Notes under the pieces: model-generated | What the model was told of the DNA's origin: nothing | What the model saw: the letters and a program-made list of their open reading frames with translations, nothing else | The model's database searches: none | Made by a program: the position numbers and the translations under genes | Assembly: GCF_030705605.1 (NCBI RefSeq) | Contig: NZ_JAPCKK010000011.1 | Coordinates: 1-64,000 of the forward strand | Source of the DNA: Paenibacillus zeirhizosphaerae | GTDB lineage: Bacteria > Bacillota > Bacilli > Paenibacillales > Paenibacillaceae | DNA: 64,000 nt | Direction: 5' to 3' | In this document: one piece after another, positions 1 through 7,287 of the stretch | How the letters are laid out: the number at the start of each line of letters is the position of its first letter | Numbering within the stretch: the first letter of the stretch is position 1

Positions 1-90
1 ATTCGAATTGGAGCGAAGCATGCAACCACCGCCTTGTTAGGATACTATATTATACCATATTAACGCGGTGAATAGATGAATAATGAAAAC

Positions 91-147
91 AAAAAATAGC
101 CTGTTGAGGGTTTCTCAACAGGCTGACGACTGAACCCTTCAGTCGTC
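91..147 (-). terminator. Tandem hairpin terminator after metK
   Basis: Two perfect inverted repeats lie back to back: GACGACTGAA with its complement (125-147, 3-base loop) and AGCCTGTTGAG with its complement (98-124, 5-base loop). Read on the minus strand, the second stem runs into a six-T tract at 91-96, so it ends the metK transcript. Positions 1-90 hold no gene that I can support. Confidence 0.85.
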
Positions 148-178
148 TTTGTTTATTTTTATGATGTGCAAAAAAATA

Positions 179-1381
179 TTACAGTCCGGCTTGTTCCTTA
201 AGGATGTCAGCCTTATCCACGCGTTCCCACGGAACATCCAGGTCTGTGCGTCCAAAGTGGCCGTATGCAGCCGTTTGCTTGTAAATCGGGCGACGCAGAT
301 CCAGCATGCGAATAATACCTGCAGGACGAAGGTCAAAGTTGTTGTGTATAAGCTCAACTAGCTTTTCGTCGCTAATTTGGCCTGTACCGTAAGTATCAAC
401 ATGAATAGAAACCGGTGTAGCCACGCCAATCGCATAAGCGAGCTGAATTTCTACTTTATCAGCCAAGCCTGCCGCAACCAGATTTTTGGCAACATAACGA
501 GCTGCATAAGCAGCGGAACGGTCTACTTTAGTCGGATCTTTACCAGAGAATGCTCCACCGCCATGACGTGCGTAACCACCGTAGGTGTCTACGATAATTT
601 TACGTCCTGTAAGCCCTGCATCCCCTTGTGGTCCGCCAATAACGAAACGGCCCGTCGGATTGATGTAATATTTCGTTTGATCATCAAGCAGCTCGGCAGG
701 TACTACCGGCAAGATAACCTGCTCCTGGATGTCCTTCTGGATTTGTTCCAGAGTAGCTTCTTCAGCATGCTGTGTGGATACTACGATAGTGTCGATACGA
801 ACAGGCTTACCGTCCTCATATTCCACAGTCACTTGTGTTTTACCGTCTGGACGCAGATAGCCCAGGGTACCGTTCTTACGTACTTCGGACAGACGGCGCG
901 CGATACGATGAGACATAGCAATCGGCAGCGGCATCAATTCAGGCGTCTCGTTTGTTGCAAAACCGAACATCAGGCCTTGGTCGCCTGCACCAATGTTATC
1001 TGTTTCCTTATCCATCTCTGCAGGATCGCGGCTTTCCAGAGCTGCGTTTACACCCTGAGCAATGTCAGGAGATTGTTCGTTCAAAGAAGTAAGTACTGCG
1101 CATGTGCTATAGTCAAAGCCAAATTTGGCCCGGGTATAACCAATTTCTTTAATTGTGTTGCGCACAATGGATGGAATATCAACATATTCCGACTTGGTGC
1201 TGATCTCACCAATGACAAGAACCAACCCTGTAGCTACAGATACCTCACATGCTACACGTGCGTTAGGGTCATTAGCCAAAAATGCGTCCAAAACGGCATC
1301 GGAAATCTGGTCACAGATTTTATCCGGATGACCTTCCGTAACGGATTCGGACGTAAAAAGATGACGACCTTTTACAGACAT
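179..1381 (-). CDS. metK: S-adenosylmethionine synthetase
   Basis: Makes S-adenosylmethionine from methionine and ATP in the cytoplasm, the methyl donor for the cell. The 400-residue length is normal for MetK. Family motifs are intact: GHPDK near residues 17-21, [12 protein letters not shown] at 131-142 and the glycine-rich [16 protein letters not shown] loop at 274-289. The ATG follows a GGGAGG ribosome site at 1391-1396. The gene is monocistronic, with its own consensus promoter upstream and a tandem terminator downstream. The leader has no S-box but does carry a terminator-like hairpin (see that entry). Confidence 0.98.
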   Translation of the reverse strand: MSVKGRHLFTSESVTEGHPDKICDQISDAVLDAFLANDPNARVACEVSVATGLVLVIGEISTKSEYVDIPSIVRNTIKEIGYTRAKFGFDYSTCAVLTSLNEQSPDIAQGVNAALESRDPAEMDKETDNIGAGDQGLMFGFATNETPELMPLPIAMSHRIARRLSEVRKNGTLGYLRPDGKTQVTVEYEDGKPVRIDTIVVSTQHAEEATLEQIQKDIQEQVILPVVPAELLDDQTKYYINPTGRFVIGGPQGDAGLTGRKIIVDTYGGYARHGGGAFSGKDPTKVDRSAAYAARYVAKNLVAAGLADKVEIQLAYAIGVATPVSIHVDTYGTGQISDEKLVELIHNNFDLRPAGIIRMLDLRRPIYKQTAAYGHFGRTDLDVPWERVDKADILKEQAGL

Positions 1382-1437
1382 AAATGTTAACCTCCCGCTA
1401 GAGAAATAATGAGTTATGGCAAAATACTTCCGTATTC

Positions 1438-1469
1438 AAAAAATGAACCTTTTCCAAGTGGAAAAGGTT
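1438..1469 (-). terminator. Hairpin with T-tract in the metK leader (possible attenuator)
   Basis: A perfect 10-bp stem (AACCTTTTCC, loop 1456-1459, complement 1460-1469) lies between the metK promoter and its start codon. On the minus strand it is followed after two bases by six T residues (1438-1443). This has the form of an intrinsic terminator inside a leader of about 100 nt. I found no S-box, SAM-II or SMK-box core in this leader, so what would control it is unknown. Confidence 0.6.
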
Positions 1470-1487
1470 TCACAAGCCTCAAGTGCC

Positions 1488-1516
1488 ATATTAGCGTATT
1501 TGATTTGTGGTGTCAA
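1488..1516 (-). promoter_or_regulatory. Sigma-A promoter of metK
   Basis: On the minus strand TTGACA (1511-1516) and TAATAT (1488-1493) are separated by exactly 17 bases. This is a near-perfect vegetative promoter, and transcription should start near 1481, giving a leader of about 100 nt before the metK ATG. Confidence 0.85.
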
Positions 1517-1577
1517 TTGAAAACAAGCCTAGAAATGGGTATAAGGGCTTAGCCGGAAATCATAAGCTTTAGCGTTC

Positions 1578-1880
1578 TTACATTAAACCAAACTTTGATA
1601 GCTCACTTTCCGCACTGCGGATCAAGCGTTGGGTTATCGCTCCGCCGACGGCTCCATTTTGACGAGAGGTCAGATGGCGCCATTCAACAGTACCGGCCCC
1701 TGTCTCACCTACCGAGCCTAATTCTCCGGCAAACTCACTATCGGCTGCAAGGCCGTTTACTGAACCCGTGTAATACGGATTGTGTACAGGCAAACCCAGC
1801 TCAGCAGCAATTTCATATTTCATCTCCTGCAGCATACTCCGGCTTGCAGGTACAATTTGATTACGACGTTTTCCCGGCAT
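1578..1880 (-). CDS. Alpha/beta-type small acid-soluble spore protein with an insert
   Basis: Binds and protects DNA in the dormant spore. Both SASP blocks are visible: KYEIAAELGL at residues 21-30, containing the germination-protease site region EIA, and LTSRQNGAVGGAITQRLI at about 70-87. Ordinary alpha/beta SASPs have about 60-75 residues; this one has 100 because about 35 Gly/Ser/Ala-rich residues (31-66) separate the two blocks, plus a basic N-terminus. The chosen ATG has GGAGGT seven bases upstream. Another ATG four bases earlier is out of frame. Forespore (sigma-G) expression is expected, but I could not find a promoter with correct spacing. Confidence 0.9.
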   Translation of the reverse strand: MPGKRRNQIVPASRSMLQEMKYEIAAELGLPVHNPYYTGSVNGLAADSEFAGELGSVGETGAGTVEWRHLTSRQNGAVGGAITQRLIRSAESELSKFGLM

Positions 1881-1995
1881 TCATGCCACCTCCATACTGT
1901 GTAGTACGGTTATTTTGCCGAGAGCGAGCCGTATTCAGCCAAGCACATATTGTTAAATAAGGTAAATGGATTACATACGAGAGAAGAAGTCCTTT

Positions 1996-2553
1996 TTATT
2001 GGACCGTATATCCTCCACGGACCATTACCGTTAGCTTGTAGGTCTGCCCTTCTTGTACTTGAATACCTCTGCCGTCACGAGGAAAAGATAACAAATGGTT
2101 ATTTTGAACCGTTTGGTTATGGAATATTTCCTTTCCCTCTGTAATGTCAATGGCACCACTTGCATCCATACTGTAAACCGATGCATAACCGTTGCGGACG
2201 ATGAATTCTGCCCCCGCTTTTGCAATAAGCTTCTTACCTGGTGTTAATTCGACAATTTTAACCTCGTTATTCGCTGCAGATGAAGTGTTGTCAGTTGGTG
2301 CATTTGCGACAGGCGCAGTACCCGCGGGTTCTTCTTTGGGACCAGACTGCGGATCACTTGTGTTAGAAGGAACTGCTCCTCCAAGCGCTTTAGCAATCTG
2401 CTCATCCACATAGCTTTTGGTTACGACCGGATCATCGGCTGTTCCCGGCTGCCCTCCGGAAGCACCGTTAACCGTATTATTCATCACCGTTCCTGCAAGA
2501 ATGCCCCCACCGACCAGAAAGGCCGCTAAGACTGCTTTATAACTGGATTTCAT
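1996..2553 (-). CDS. Exported protein of unknown function
   Basis: I do not recognise the family with confidence. The 185-residue product starts with a short basic stretch and a hydrophobic segment (about residues 6-23) that looks like an uncleaved anchor or signal peptide. A VVTKSYVDEQI segment (about 44-54) and a low-complexity Pro/Ser/Thr/Asn linker (about 60-96) follow, then a compact C-terminal domain with alternating Val/Ile and Gly. The ribosome site is a strong GGGAGG. It lies between the TolC-like stalk protein and the SASP gene in the same orientation, but a terminator at 2655-2680 separates it from the former. A role at the cell surface is inferred only from the signal and the neighbours. 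Confidence 0.75.
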   Translation of the reverse strand: MKSSYKAVLAAFLVGGGILAGTVMNNTVNGASGGQPGTADDPVVTKSYVDEQIAKALGGAVPSNTSDPQSGPKEEPAGTAPVANAPTDNTSSAANNEVKIVELTPGKKLIAKAGAEFIVRNGYASVYSMDASGAIDITEGKEIFHNQTVQNNHLLSFPRDGRGIQVQEGQTYKLTVMVRGGYTVQ

Positions 2554-2654
2554 GTATTTCCTCCCACGTCATTATAAAAAATGAAATATATCATTCTTAA
2601 ATGTATTTTAATAGAAGATAAATCTATCATACTGGCTTTGTAAAAAGAGAACAA

Positions 2655-2680
2655 GAAAAAATCCCCTCAAGGGGGATTTT
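2655..2680 (-). terminator. Intrinsic terminator after the TolC-like stalk gene
   Basis: Stem AAAATCCCC (2658-2666) pairs with GGGGATTTT (2672-2680) over a 5-base loop, and on the minus strand it runs into a T-tract. It lies just past the stop codon of the gene at 2700. Confidence 0.85.
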
Positions 2681-2699
2681 AAGTTTTCCGTCTATTCAA

Positions 2700-4229
2700 T
2701 TATCCCTGCTGGCCTGCAACAAGCCATGGCTTCTCATAAGCTGTTTTAGCGTTATCCAGGTTCGTAACAATCGTAGTCATTTGTTGTTTAAGAGATTCGA
2801 GCTGAAGCTCTGCTTGGAACACTTCATATTCTGTGGACATACCAAGTTCAAACCGCTTTTTCGTCATGTCAAGAGCACTTTGTGCGCTTGTCATGGAAGC
2901 TTGCAGTTGTGTATATTGCGTCTCAAGCTCTTTAATTTGGTTATAGGTTTGACGAACTGCATCTTCCAATTGTTTTTTTGCATCAGCGGAGCTGATTTTT
3001 TTCAGATCTACGTTTATTTCTTTGTTTTCATAGGCGTTATCGGTACTTCCAACAAAGTTAAAATAATTAATATCCAGTTCAGCTTGCTCGATCCCCCGCT
3101 CAGCCATCCATACGGTAGGGCTGTCTGCCTGAACACGCCCAACGTGTGCTTCTACGTCATCCTTAAACACTTCAAATTTAGGGATGTCCAGCACCTCATA
3201 CTTTTGATCAGCTTTATAACCGATTATTGCATTTAAGGATCGGTAAGCATCATCCAGAGCTTTAGCTGCGACCTCTTGTGCAGCCTTTTGTTGTGCCAGT
3301 GTATTTTGAGCCTGAGTTACATCATAGTCACTGGCCATTTGATTGTCGCGCTTGGTCTGTGCAATACGCAGCTTCCACTCCGCATCAGCTACATTCAGAT
3401 CGGCAATGCGTTTTTTCTCAATAGCATCAATAATCGCATTATATTTATTTTTGACCTGAAGACCCGCGCCATCTTTCTCAGTCTCCAATTTCTTTTGAGA
3501 TATAGAATAGTTAATTTGCTGTTGGCTATAATTATTGAAGGCCGAATTAGCCGCATCATTGGTTCCGTTGCGTGGAGGGATAAAGTCGATATCATCTGCA
3601 GCATCCTCCAAGCTGTTGTTTTGTGCCTTTAGGGTCGCTTCCTGTGACTTGATAGAATTGCTGTTACTTACGGCAAGCGCTACTGCATCCTTGTAAGCAA
3701 GCGGCTCTGTATTCGTTTCATAAGTTGCATAGGTGCTTGTAACGGCGGTTTCCAAAGGATTCAGGCTGCCTTGTCCAGCAGATGCAGTCTGCGTTGTTTG
3801 CTCTGTTTCAATCTTTACCGTCGAAGCAGCTCCATCCCAATTTACTTTGGCGCCTAACGATTCGCCGACAAAACGCAGAGGAACATAGGTTGAACCATTG
3901 ATCGTTTTAGCGGGTATAGACAACGCAATGGATTGCCCATTTTTATAAGCAGTGGTGCTGTTCATTTGAAACTCAAGTGTGTCTGGACCTTTGGTCGCTG
4001 TAATTTTGTGGTTCGCTTCGTCGTAGCTTACTTGAGCTCCAAGAGATTCAAAAATGGCCCGAAATGGAACCAATGTTGCATTATGATTTAATACAGGCTG
4101 CTGAGTATAGGATTGGGTCACTCCATTAATAACCACCTTAATGTTATCAGCTGCTGCAGCAGAACCTGCACCCGCTACCACTGAAGATAGCAGTACCGTG
4201 GATAATAAAGCCGAGCCTAGTCGTTTCAT
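2700..4229 (-). CDS. Secreted stalk-domain protein with TolC-like helical repeats
   Basis: A 509-residue exported protein with two parts. After a signal peptide (about residues 1-27, ending SAAAA) comes a copper-amine-oxidase N-terminal type stalk domain (about 30-150), with the typical repeats LVPFRAIFESLGAQV and YVPLRFVGESLGAKV. From about 170 to the end are long Ala/Gln/Glu-rich helices of outer-membrane-efflux type: two repeats, each closing with a helix pair such as RFELGMSTEYEVFQAELQLE. Segments at about 215-235 and 395-420 break the helices where TolC has its beta-barrel hairpins. TolC forms trimeric export ducts in Gram-negatives; a wall-spanning role here is inference. The ATG at 4229 follows GGAGGT; the longer frame to 4247 begins with TTG overlapping that ribosome site and is unlikely. 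RND pump and adaptor genes lie just upstream on this strand. Confidence 0.85.
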   Translation of the reverse strand: MKRLGSALLSTVLLSSVVAGAGSAAAADNIKVVINGVTQSYTQQPVLNHNATLVPFRAIFESLGAQVSYDEANHKITATKGPDTLEFQMNSTTAYKNGQSIALSIPAKTINGSTYVPLRFVGESLGAKVNWDGAASTVKIETEQTTQTASAGQGSLNPLETAVTSTYATYETNTEPLAYKDAVALAVSNSNSIKSQEATLKAQNNSLEDAADDIDFIPPRNGTNDAANSAFNNYSQQQINYSISQKKLETEKDGAGLQVKNKYNAIIDAIEKKRIADLNVADAEWKLRIAQTKRDNQMASDYDVTQAQNTLAQQKAAQEVAAKALDDAYRSLNAIIGYKADQKYEVLDIPKFEVFKDDVEAHVGRVQADSPTVWMAERGIEQAELDINYFNFVGSTDNAYENKEINVDLKKISSADAKKQLEDAVRQTYNQIKELETQYTQLQASMTSAQSALDMTKKRFELGMSTEYEVFQAELQLESLKQQMTTIVTNLDNAKTAYEKPWLVAGQQG

Positions 4230-4300
4230 ATCGAGATATACCTCCAAATCTAAAAAGAATAAAGAATGTATAAAGATTCTTAAAATTGTTCATATTATTG

Positions 4301-4328
4301 AAAAAAGGGTTCCATAAGGAACCCCTTT
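4301..4328 (-). terminator. Intrinsic terminator after the large stalk-domain gene
   Basis: Stem AAGGGTTCC (4305-4313), loop ATAA, then GGAACCCCTT, followed on the minus strand by six T residues. The 70 bases between it and the next gene hold no convincing -35/-10 pair, so the TolC-like gene may depend partly on read-through. Confidence 0.8.
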
Positions 4329-4356
4329 CTCATTATTCATGATGGCTAGGAACTAA

Positions 4357-6762
4357 TTACTTCTGGGAAACTGTAACTGTTTTAGCAGTTGCGTCGTAGT
4401 TAACAGTTGCTCCCAGAGCTTGTGCTACAAAGCTCATAGGCAGCATTGTGCGGTTGTTCTTAGTTACTGCTTTAACGTCCATAGTGATTACAGTACCGTT
4501 AATAGTCAGTTTGTTAGTGTTCAGTTTGATTTGTGCTACACGGTCACCCTTGATCAGAGTTACTGTGGAAGTAGCTTTGTCAAACAGAATGTCTTTAGGA
4601 CCTACACCCAGAGCGTCAGCAACGTAACGAACTGGCAGGTAAGTACGAGAGTTCTCGATGTAAGGAGCAACGTCAGCAGTTCTTGTTTCACCGTTAACGG
4701 AGTAAGAAGTACTGTTGACTGTGAATACAGTTTTCAAGTTTTGATCGTCTGGAGCTGGAGTCGAAACAGCTGCGATTGCTACTTTAGCAGCCGCATCGTT
4801 GTCAGCCCATTTCGTGTAAGCTTCAGTTTCAGAAACTGCGCTACCACGAACGTCCAGAGTGATATCACCTTCTGGAACAGTACGATCCAGATCAATAGCT
4901 ACGCCAGATACAGTGATTGTGCTAGCAGCAGTACTGTCAGAATCAATTGTGAACAATACTCTGTTGTCGTCAGAAGCTCTTCTTACGTTGGAAACTTTCG
5001 CATCGCCGGAAGTTACTTCAACTTTTGGAGTAGAAGTGAAGTATACACCGTTTGGCAGATCCAGAATTACAGTGCCGTCATCTTCCAGTGCCTCAGCTTG
5101 GCCTTCAGTCAGCGTGAAGCTGGAAGCTGTTTGGTTAGTAGCACCAATGATTACGTTAGGTTTGTTGGATGCTGCTGCAGTGATAGGAGCTACTGCTTTA
5201 GCAACAACAACTTCACCTTCAACACCAGCGTTACCGCCAACAGTAACCTTCACATCACCTGTGAAGTTGCTAGCCAGTGCCAGTTCCACATCTTCAAATT
5301 CCAGAGTTGCTTCGTCAGTGTCGCTGCTGCTTCTTGTAACTGTATACTTCGCTGTACGACGATCTGTACCAGTGTAACCAGCAAATTTCAGTGTAACACC
5401 TTCGTCTTTAATTTGATCTTTTCCACCAGGAGCTGCAAGGTCACGGTAATCCGGAGCAGCTGCATCTTCATAAACCGCCTTATAAACAGGCTGCCAAGCA
5501 GCACCTTCTGGCAGTGTCAGTTCAAGTGTACGGCCGTTAACCAAGCTCTCGCCAATAGTTTCGGTCAACTTAATATCTGCTACTTCTTGCTCATCTTTAC
5601 CTGCAGTGATTGTTGGAGCATCAGTTGCAGAAAGTGTGCTGCCGTAGTCGCCGTAAGTACCGATTTTAGCGCTAGTTACGTTAGTGCTTGTTTTACCGGA
5701 GATACTAGCTGTAATATCGCCAGTCTTCACTGAACTGGAGTCATCAACCTCGAAATCAAAAGGAATTTCAAATTTGGTTGCTTTTTTAGATGGAACATCG
5801 CTAGTATACGTAATTACCAACTCACGGCCGTTATCACCTTTAGTATCAAATTTCAGAGCTTTAGGATCAGCGTCACCGTAAATGGCCTCAACGTTAGCGC
5901 GAAGAGACGTCCAAGAATATCCGCTAGGAAGCTTGACTTTCACTTCTGTCGCAGTTGAGAATGCACCAGCTTTTGGCTCTTCCAGAACGATTTTTGGTGT
6001 AAATCTGTTGTTGGAAGTATCCAGGCTTGAGAATGCCAGGTTCAGATCATCAGAGTCGGTGATTTTAGCAACCGTTGCTTTACCAGCTGGGAATACGCTG
6101 GAAGACGAAGCTTCAAATGAAACTTCAGCATCATCGTTTTCACCCTCATCAACCCAGATAGAACCCAGACGCAATGTGAATTTAGCTGGATCACCAGTTA
6201 CTTCTTTGGTTGTACCATTGTAAGTTACAACGATACGGTCCGAAGCAGCTACTCTAGCTGAAAAATCACCTTCAGCAAGTTTCGCTTTGTCAGTCGTGGA
6301 AACAGCACCGTTAGCAGTCAAGGAAACACCGTTGCCAGCCCCTGTAATTGGGAAAGCCGAGAAGTCATAAACTGTAGTACCAAGAGTGTTGTAAGTGCTC
6401 GCAGCTACACTGGATTTGGCTTGATCTTTAGTCGCAAGATCATAATCCAATTTAATGACTACTTCGTCGCCATTATTGAGTGTAGTTCCTTCAGGAACTG
6501 TAAATGTTACGGAACCCATTGAGACAACTCCACCGTCACTAACAGTTGGAGTGTTAGTAGCTTTGATTTCTCCGCCGCCAGCAGCGTGGATTGCAGTTGG
6601 AGCAGTAAGTGCTGCTACAGGTGCTGCTACACCAGCAACCAGAGTTGCAGTGGCAAGCACGTTGATCATTTTCTTGTTAAACTTTGTCATAACCTTTTTT
6701 TCTCCTCCTTGAATATCATGCGATACAATATTCTTTTCTTTGTGTCGGATCTTGTCACTCAT
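4357..6762 (-). CDS. Large secreted surface protein with C-terminal stalk domain; tandem start codons
   Basis: Probably an abundant cell-surface (S-layer-like) protein. The body consists of beta-rich, Thr/Ser/Val/Asp-rich domains without cysteine. The last ~115 residues are a stalk (copper-amine-oxidase N-terminal type) domain, with YLPVRYVADALG and MLPMSFVAQALGATV repeats. There are no SLH domains. Two starts each have a strong ribosome site: ATG 6762 (AAAGGAGGTG, 801 residues) and in-frame ATG 6690 (AAGGAGGAG, 777 residues). The second gives a classical signal peptide (MTKFNKKM, hydrophobic core, cleavage near IHAA); the first adds 24 polar residues. The codon choice is uniform (many GCT, GTT, ACA, GAA), as in highly expressed genes, and explains the long spurious open frame on the opposite strand. 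Confidence 0.88.
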   Translation of the reverse strand: MSDKIRHKEKNIVSHDIQGGEKKVMTKFNKKMINVLATATLVAGVAAPVAALTAPTAIHAAGGGEIKATNTPTVSDGGVVSMGSVTFTVPEGTTLNNGDEVVIKLDYDLATKDQAKSSVAASTYNTLGTTVYDFSAFPITGAGNGVSLTANGAVSTTDKAKLAEGDFSARVAASDRIVVTYNGTTKEVTGDPAKFTLRLGSIWVDEGENDDAEVSFEASSSSVFPAGKATVAKITDSDDLNLAFSSLDTSNNRFTPKIVLEEPKAGAFSTATEVKVKLPSGYSWTSLRANVEAIYGDADPKALKFDTKGDNGRELVITYTSDVPSKKATKFEIPFDFEVDDSSSVKTGDITASISGKTSTNVTSAKIGTYGDYGSTLSATDAPTITAGKDEQEVADIKLTETIGESLVNGRTLELTLPEGAAWQPVYKAVYEDAAAPDYRDLAAPGGKDQIKDEGVTLKFAGYTGTDRRTAKYTVTRSSSDTDEATLEFEDVELALASNFTGDVKVTVGGNAGVEGEVVVAKAVAPITAAASNKPNVIIGATNQTASSFTLTEGQAEALEDDGTVILDLPNGVYFTSTPKVEVTSGDAKVSNVRRASDDNRVLFTIDSDSTAASTITVSGVAIDLDRTVPEGDITLDVRGSAVSETEAYTKWADNDAAAKVAIAAVSTPAPDDQNLKTVFTVNSTSYSVNGETRTADVAPYIENSRTYLPVRYVADALGVGPKDILFDKATSTVTLIKGDRVAQIKLNTNKLTINGTVITMDVKAVTKNNRTMLPMSFVAQALGATVNYDATAKTVTVSQK

Positions 6763-6811
6763 CAGTCGTTACACCTCCTTTCCGAGCTCTCATAACCCAT
6801 ATAAAATGATA

Positions 6812-6830
6812 TCTGTGACAATATCACAGA
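6812..6830 (-). promoter_or_regulatory. 5' leader hairpin of the surface-protein gene
   Basis: Perfect inverted repeat TCTGTGA (6812-6818), 5-base loop, TCACAGA (6824-6830), about 50 bases before the first start codon and inside the predicted leader. It has no T-tract, so it is more likely an mRNA-stability hairpin or a protein-binding palindrome than a terminator. Confidence 0.5.
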
Positions 6831-6884
6831 AGCTTGTAATCAAAATAATTTTAAGAAAGCGTACATCACACAACTTACTCCAGT

Positions 6885-6913
6885 ATTATACAATGTCATT
6901 ACAATGTCGTAAA
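6885..6913 (-). promoter_or_regulatory. Candidate promoter of the surface-protein gene
   Basis: On the minus strand TTTACG (6908-6913) and a perfect TATAAT (6885-6890) are 17 bases apart, giving a leader of about 115 nt. The 525-base interval 6763-7287 is otherwise very AT-rich (notably 7000-7045) and contains only this promoter, the leader hairpin, another TATAAT at 7066-7071 without a good -35, and the terminator of the upstream operon. Confidence 0.6.
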
Positions 6914-7129
6914 GATTTTTTTTATCATATTTTGTCTTTCCGAGATTGTAACCCGCTGTATCTTACTCACACAATTAGACGTGGGGAGTTTCGAAAAAGT
7001 TGCGTCCTTTTAAAAAAAGTTTTTTTCTTTTTTTAAAAATATGTATTCGCCTTCTCACAGTCATAATTATACTCCTAAACCTTATCCAACGTCATCCGAC
7101 AATTATTCCCTTCCCCTCCTAATATCTAC

Positions 7130-7183
7130 AAAAAAAAGATACATAGAATGATGCGTCTCCGGGGTTCAGAAATCGCATCATTC
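7130..7183 (-). terminator. Terminator of the RND pump/adaptor operon
   Basis: Perfect 10-bp inverted repeat GAATGATGCG (7146-7155) and CGCATCATTC (7174-7183) with an 18-base loop. On the minus strand eight T residues follow after a short gap (7130-7137). It lies about 100 bases past the stop of the membrane-fusion protein. Confidence 0.65.
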
Positions 7184-7287
7184 CACTGAGGAAAGGAAAA
7201 CGTGCAACGTATTTTAAATAATCATACCGTGAATTCCGCTAAAACAGATGCCTCATATCAAGATATGCCAAGCAGGCTGCTATTATT

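Noticed and set aside
377..1390. 337-residue open frame opposite metK
   Set aside because: Fully antisense to a clear MetK; Cys/Arg-rich translation with no family resemblance and no ribosome site.
1381..1577. SAM riboswitch upstream of metK
   Set aside because: Leader too short and no S-box, SAM-II or SMK-box conserved core on reading either strand.
1881..1990. Sigma-G promoter for the SASP gene
   Set aside because: GAATA and CAAAATA boxes are present but 14 bases apart, too close for the sigma-G consensus spacing as I know it.
4420..5733. 437-residue open frame opposite the surface-protein gene
   Set aside because: Arises from the biased codon use of the real gene; the translation is low-complexity Ser/Cys/Val and lacks a ribosome site.
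7008..7040. A/T homopolymer inverted repeat as terminator
   Set aside because: Stem would be almost only A-T pairs; the GC-containing hairpin at 7146-7183 is the better terminator.
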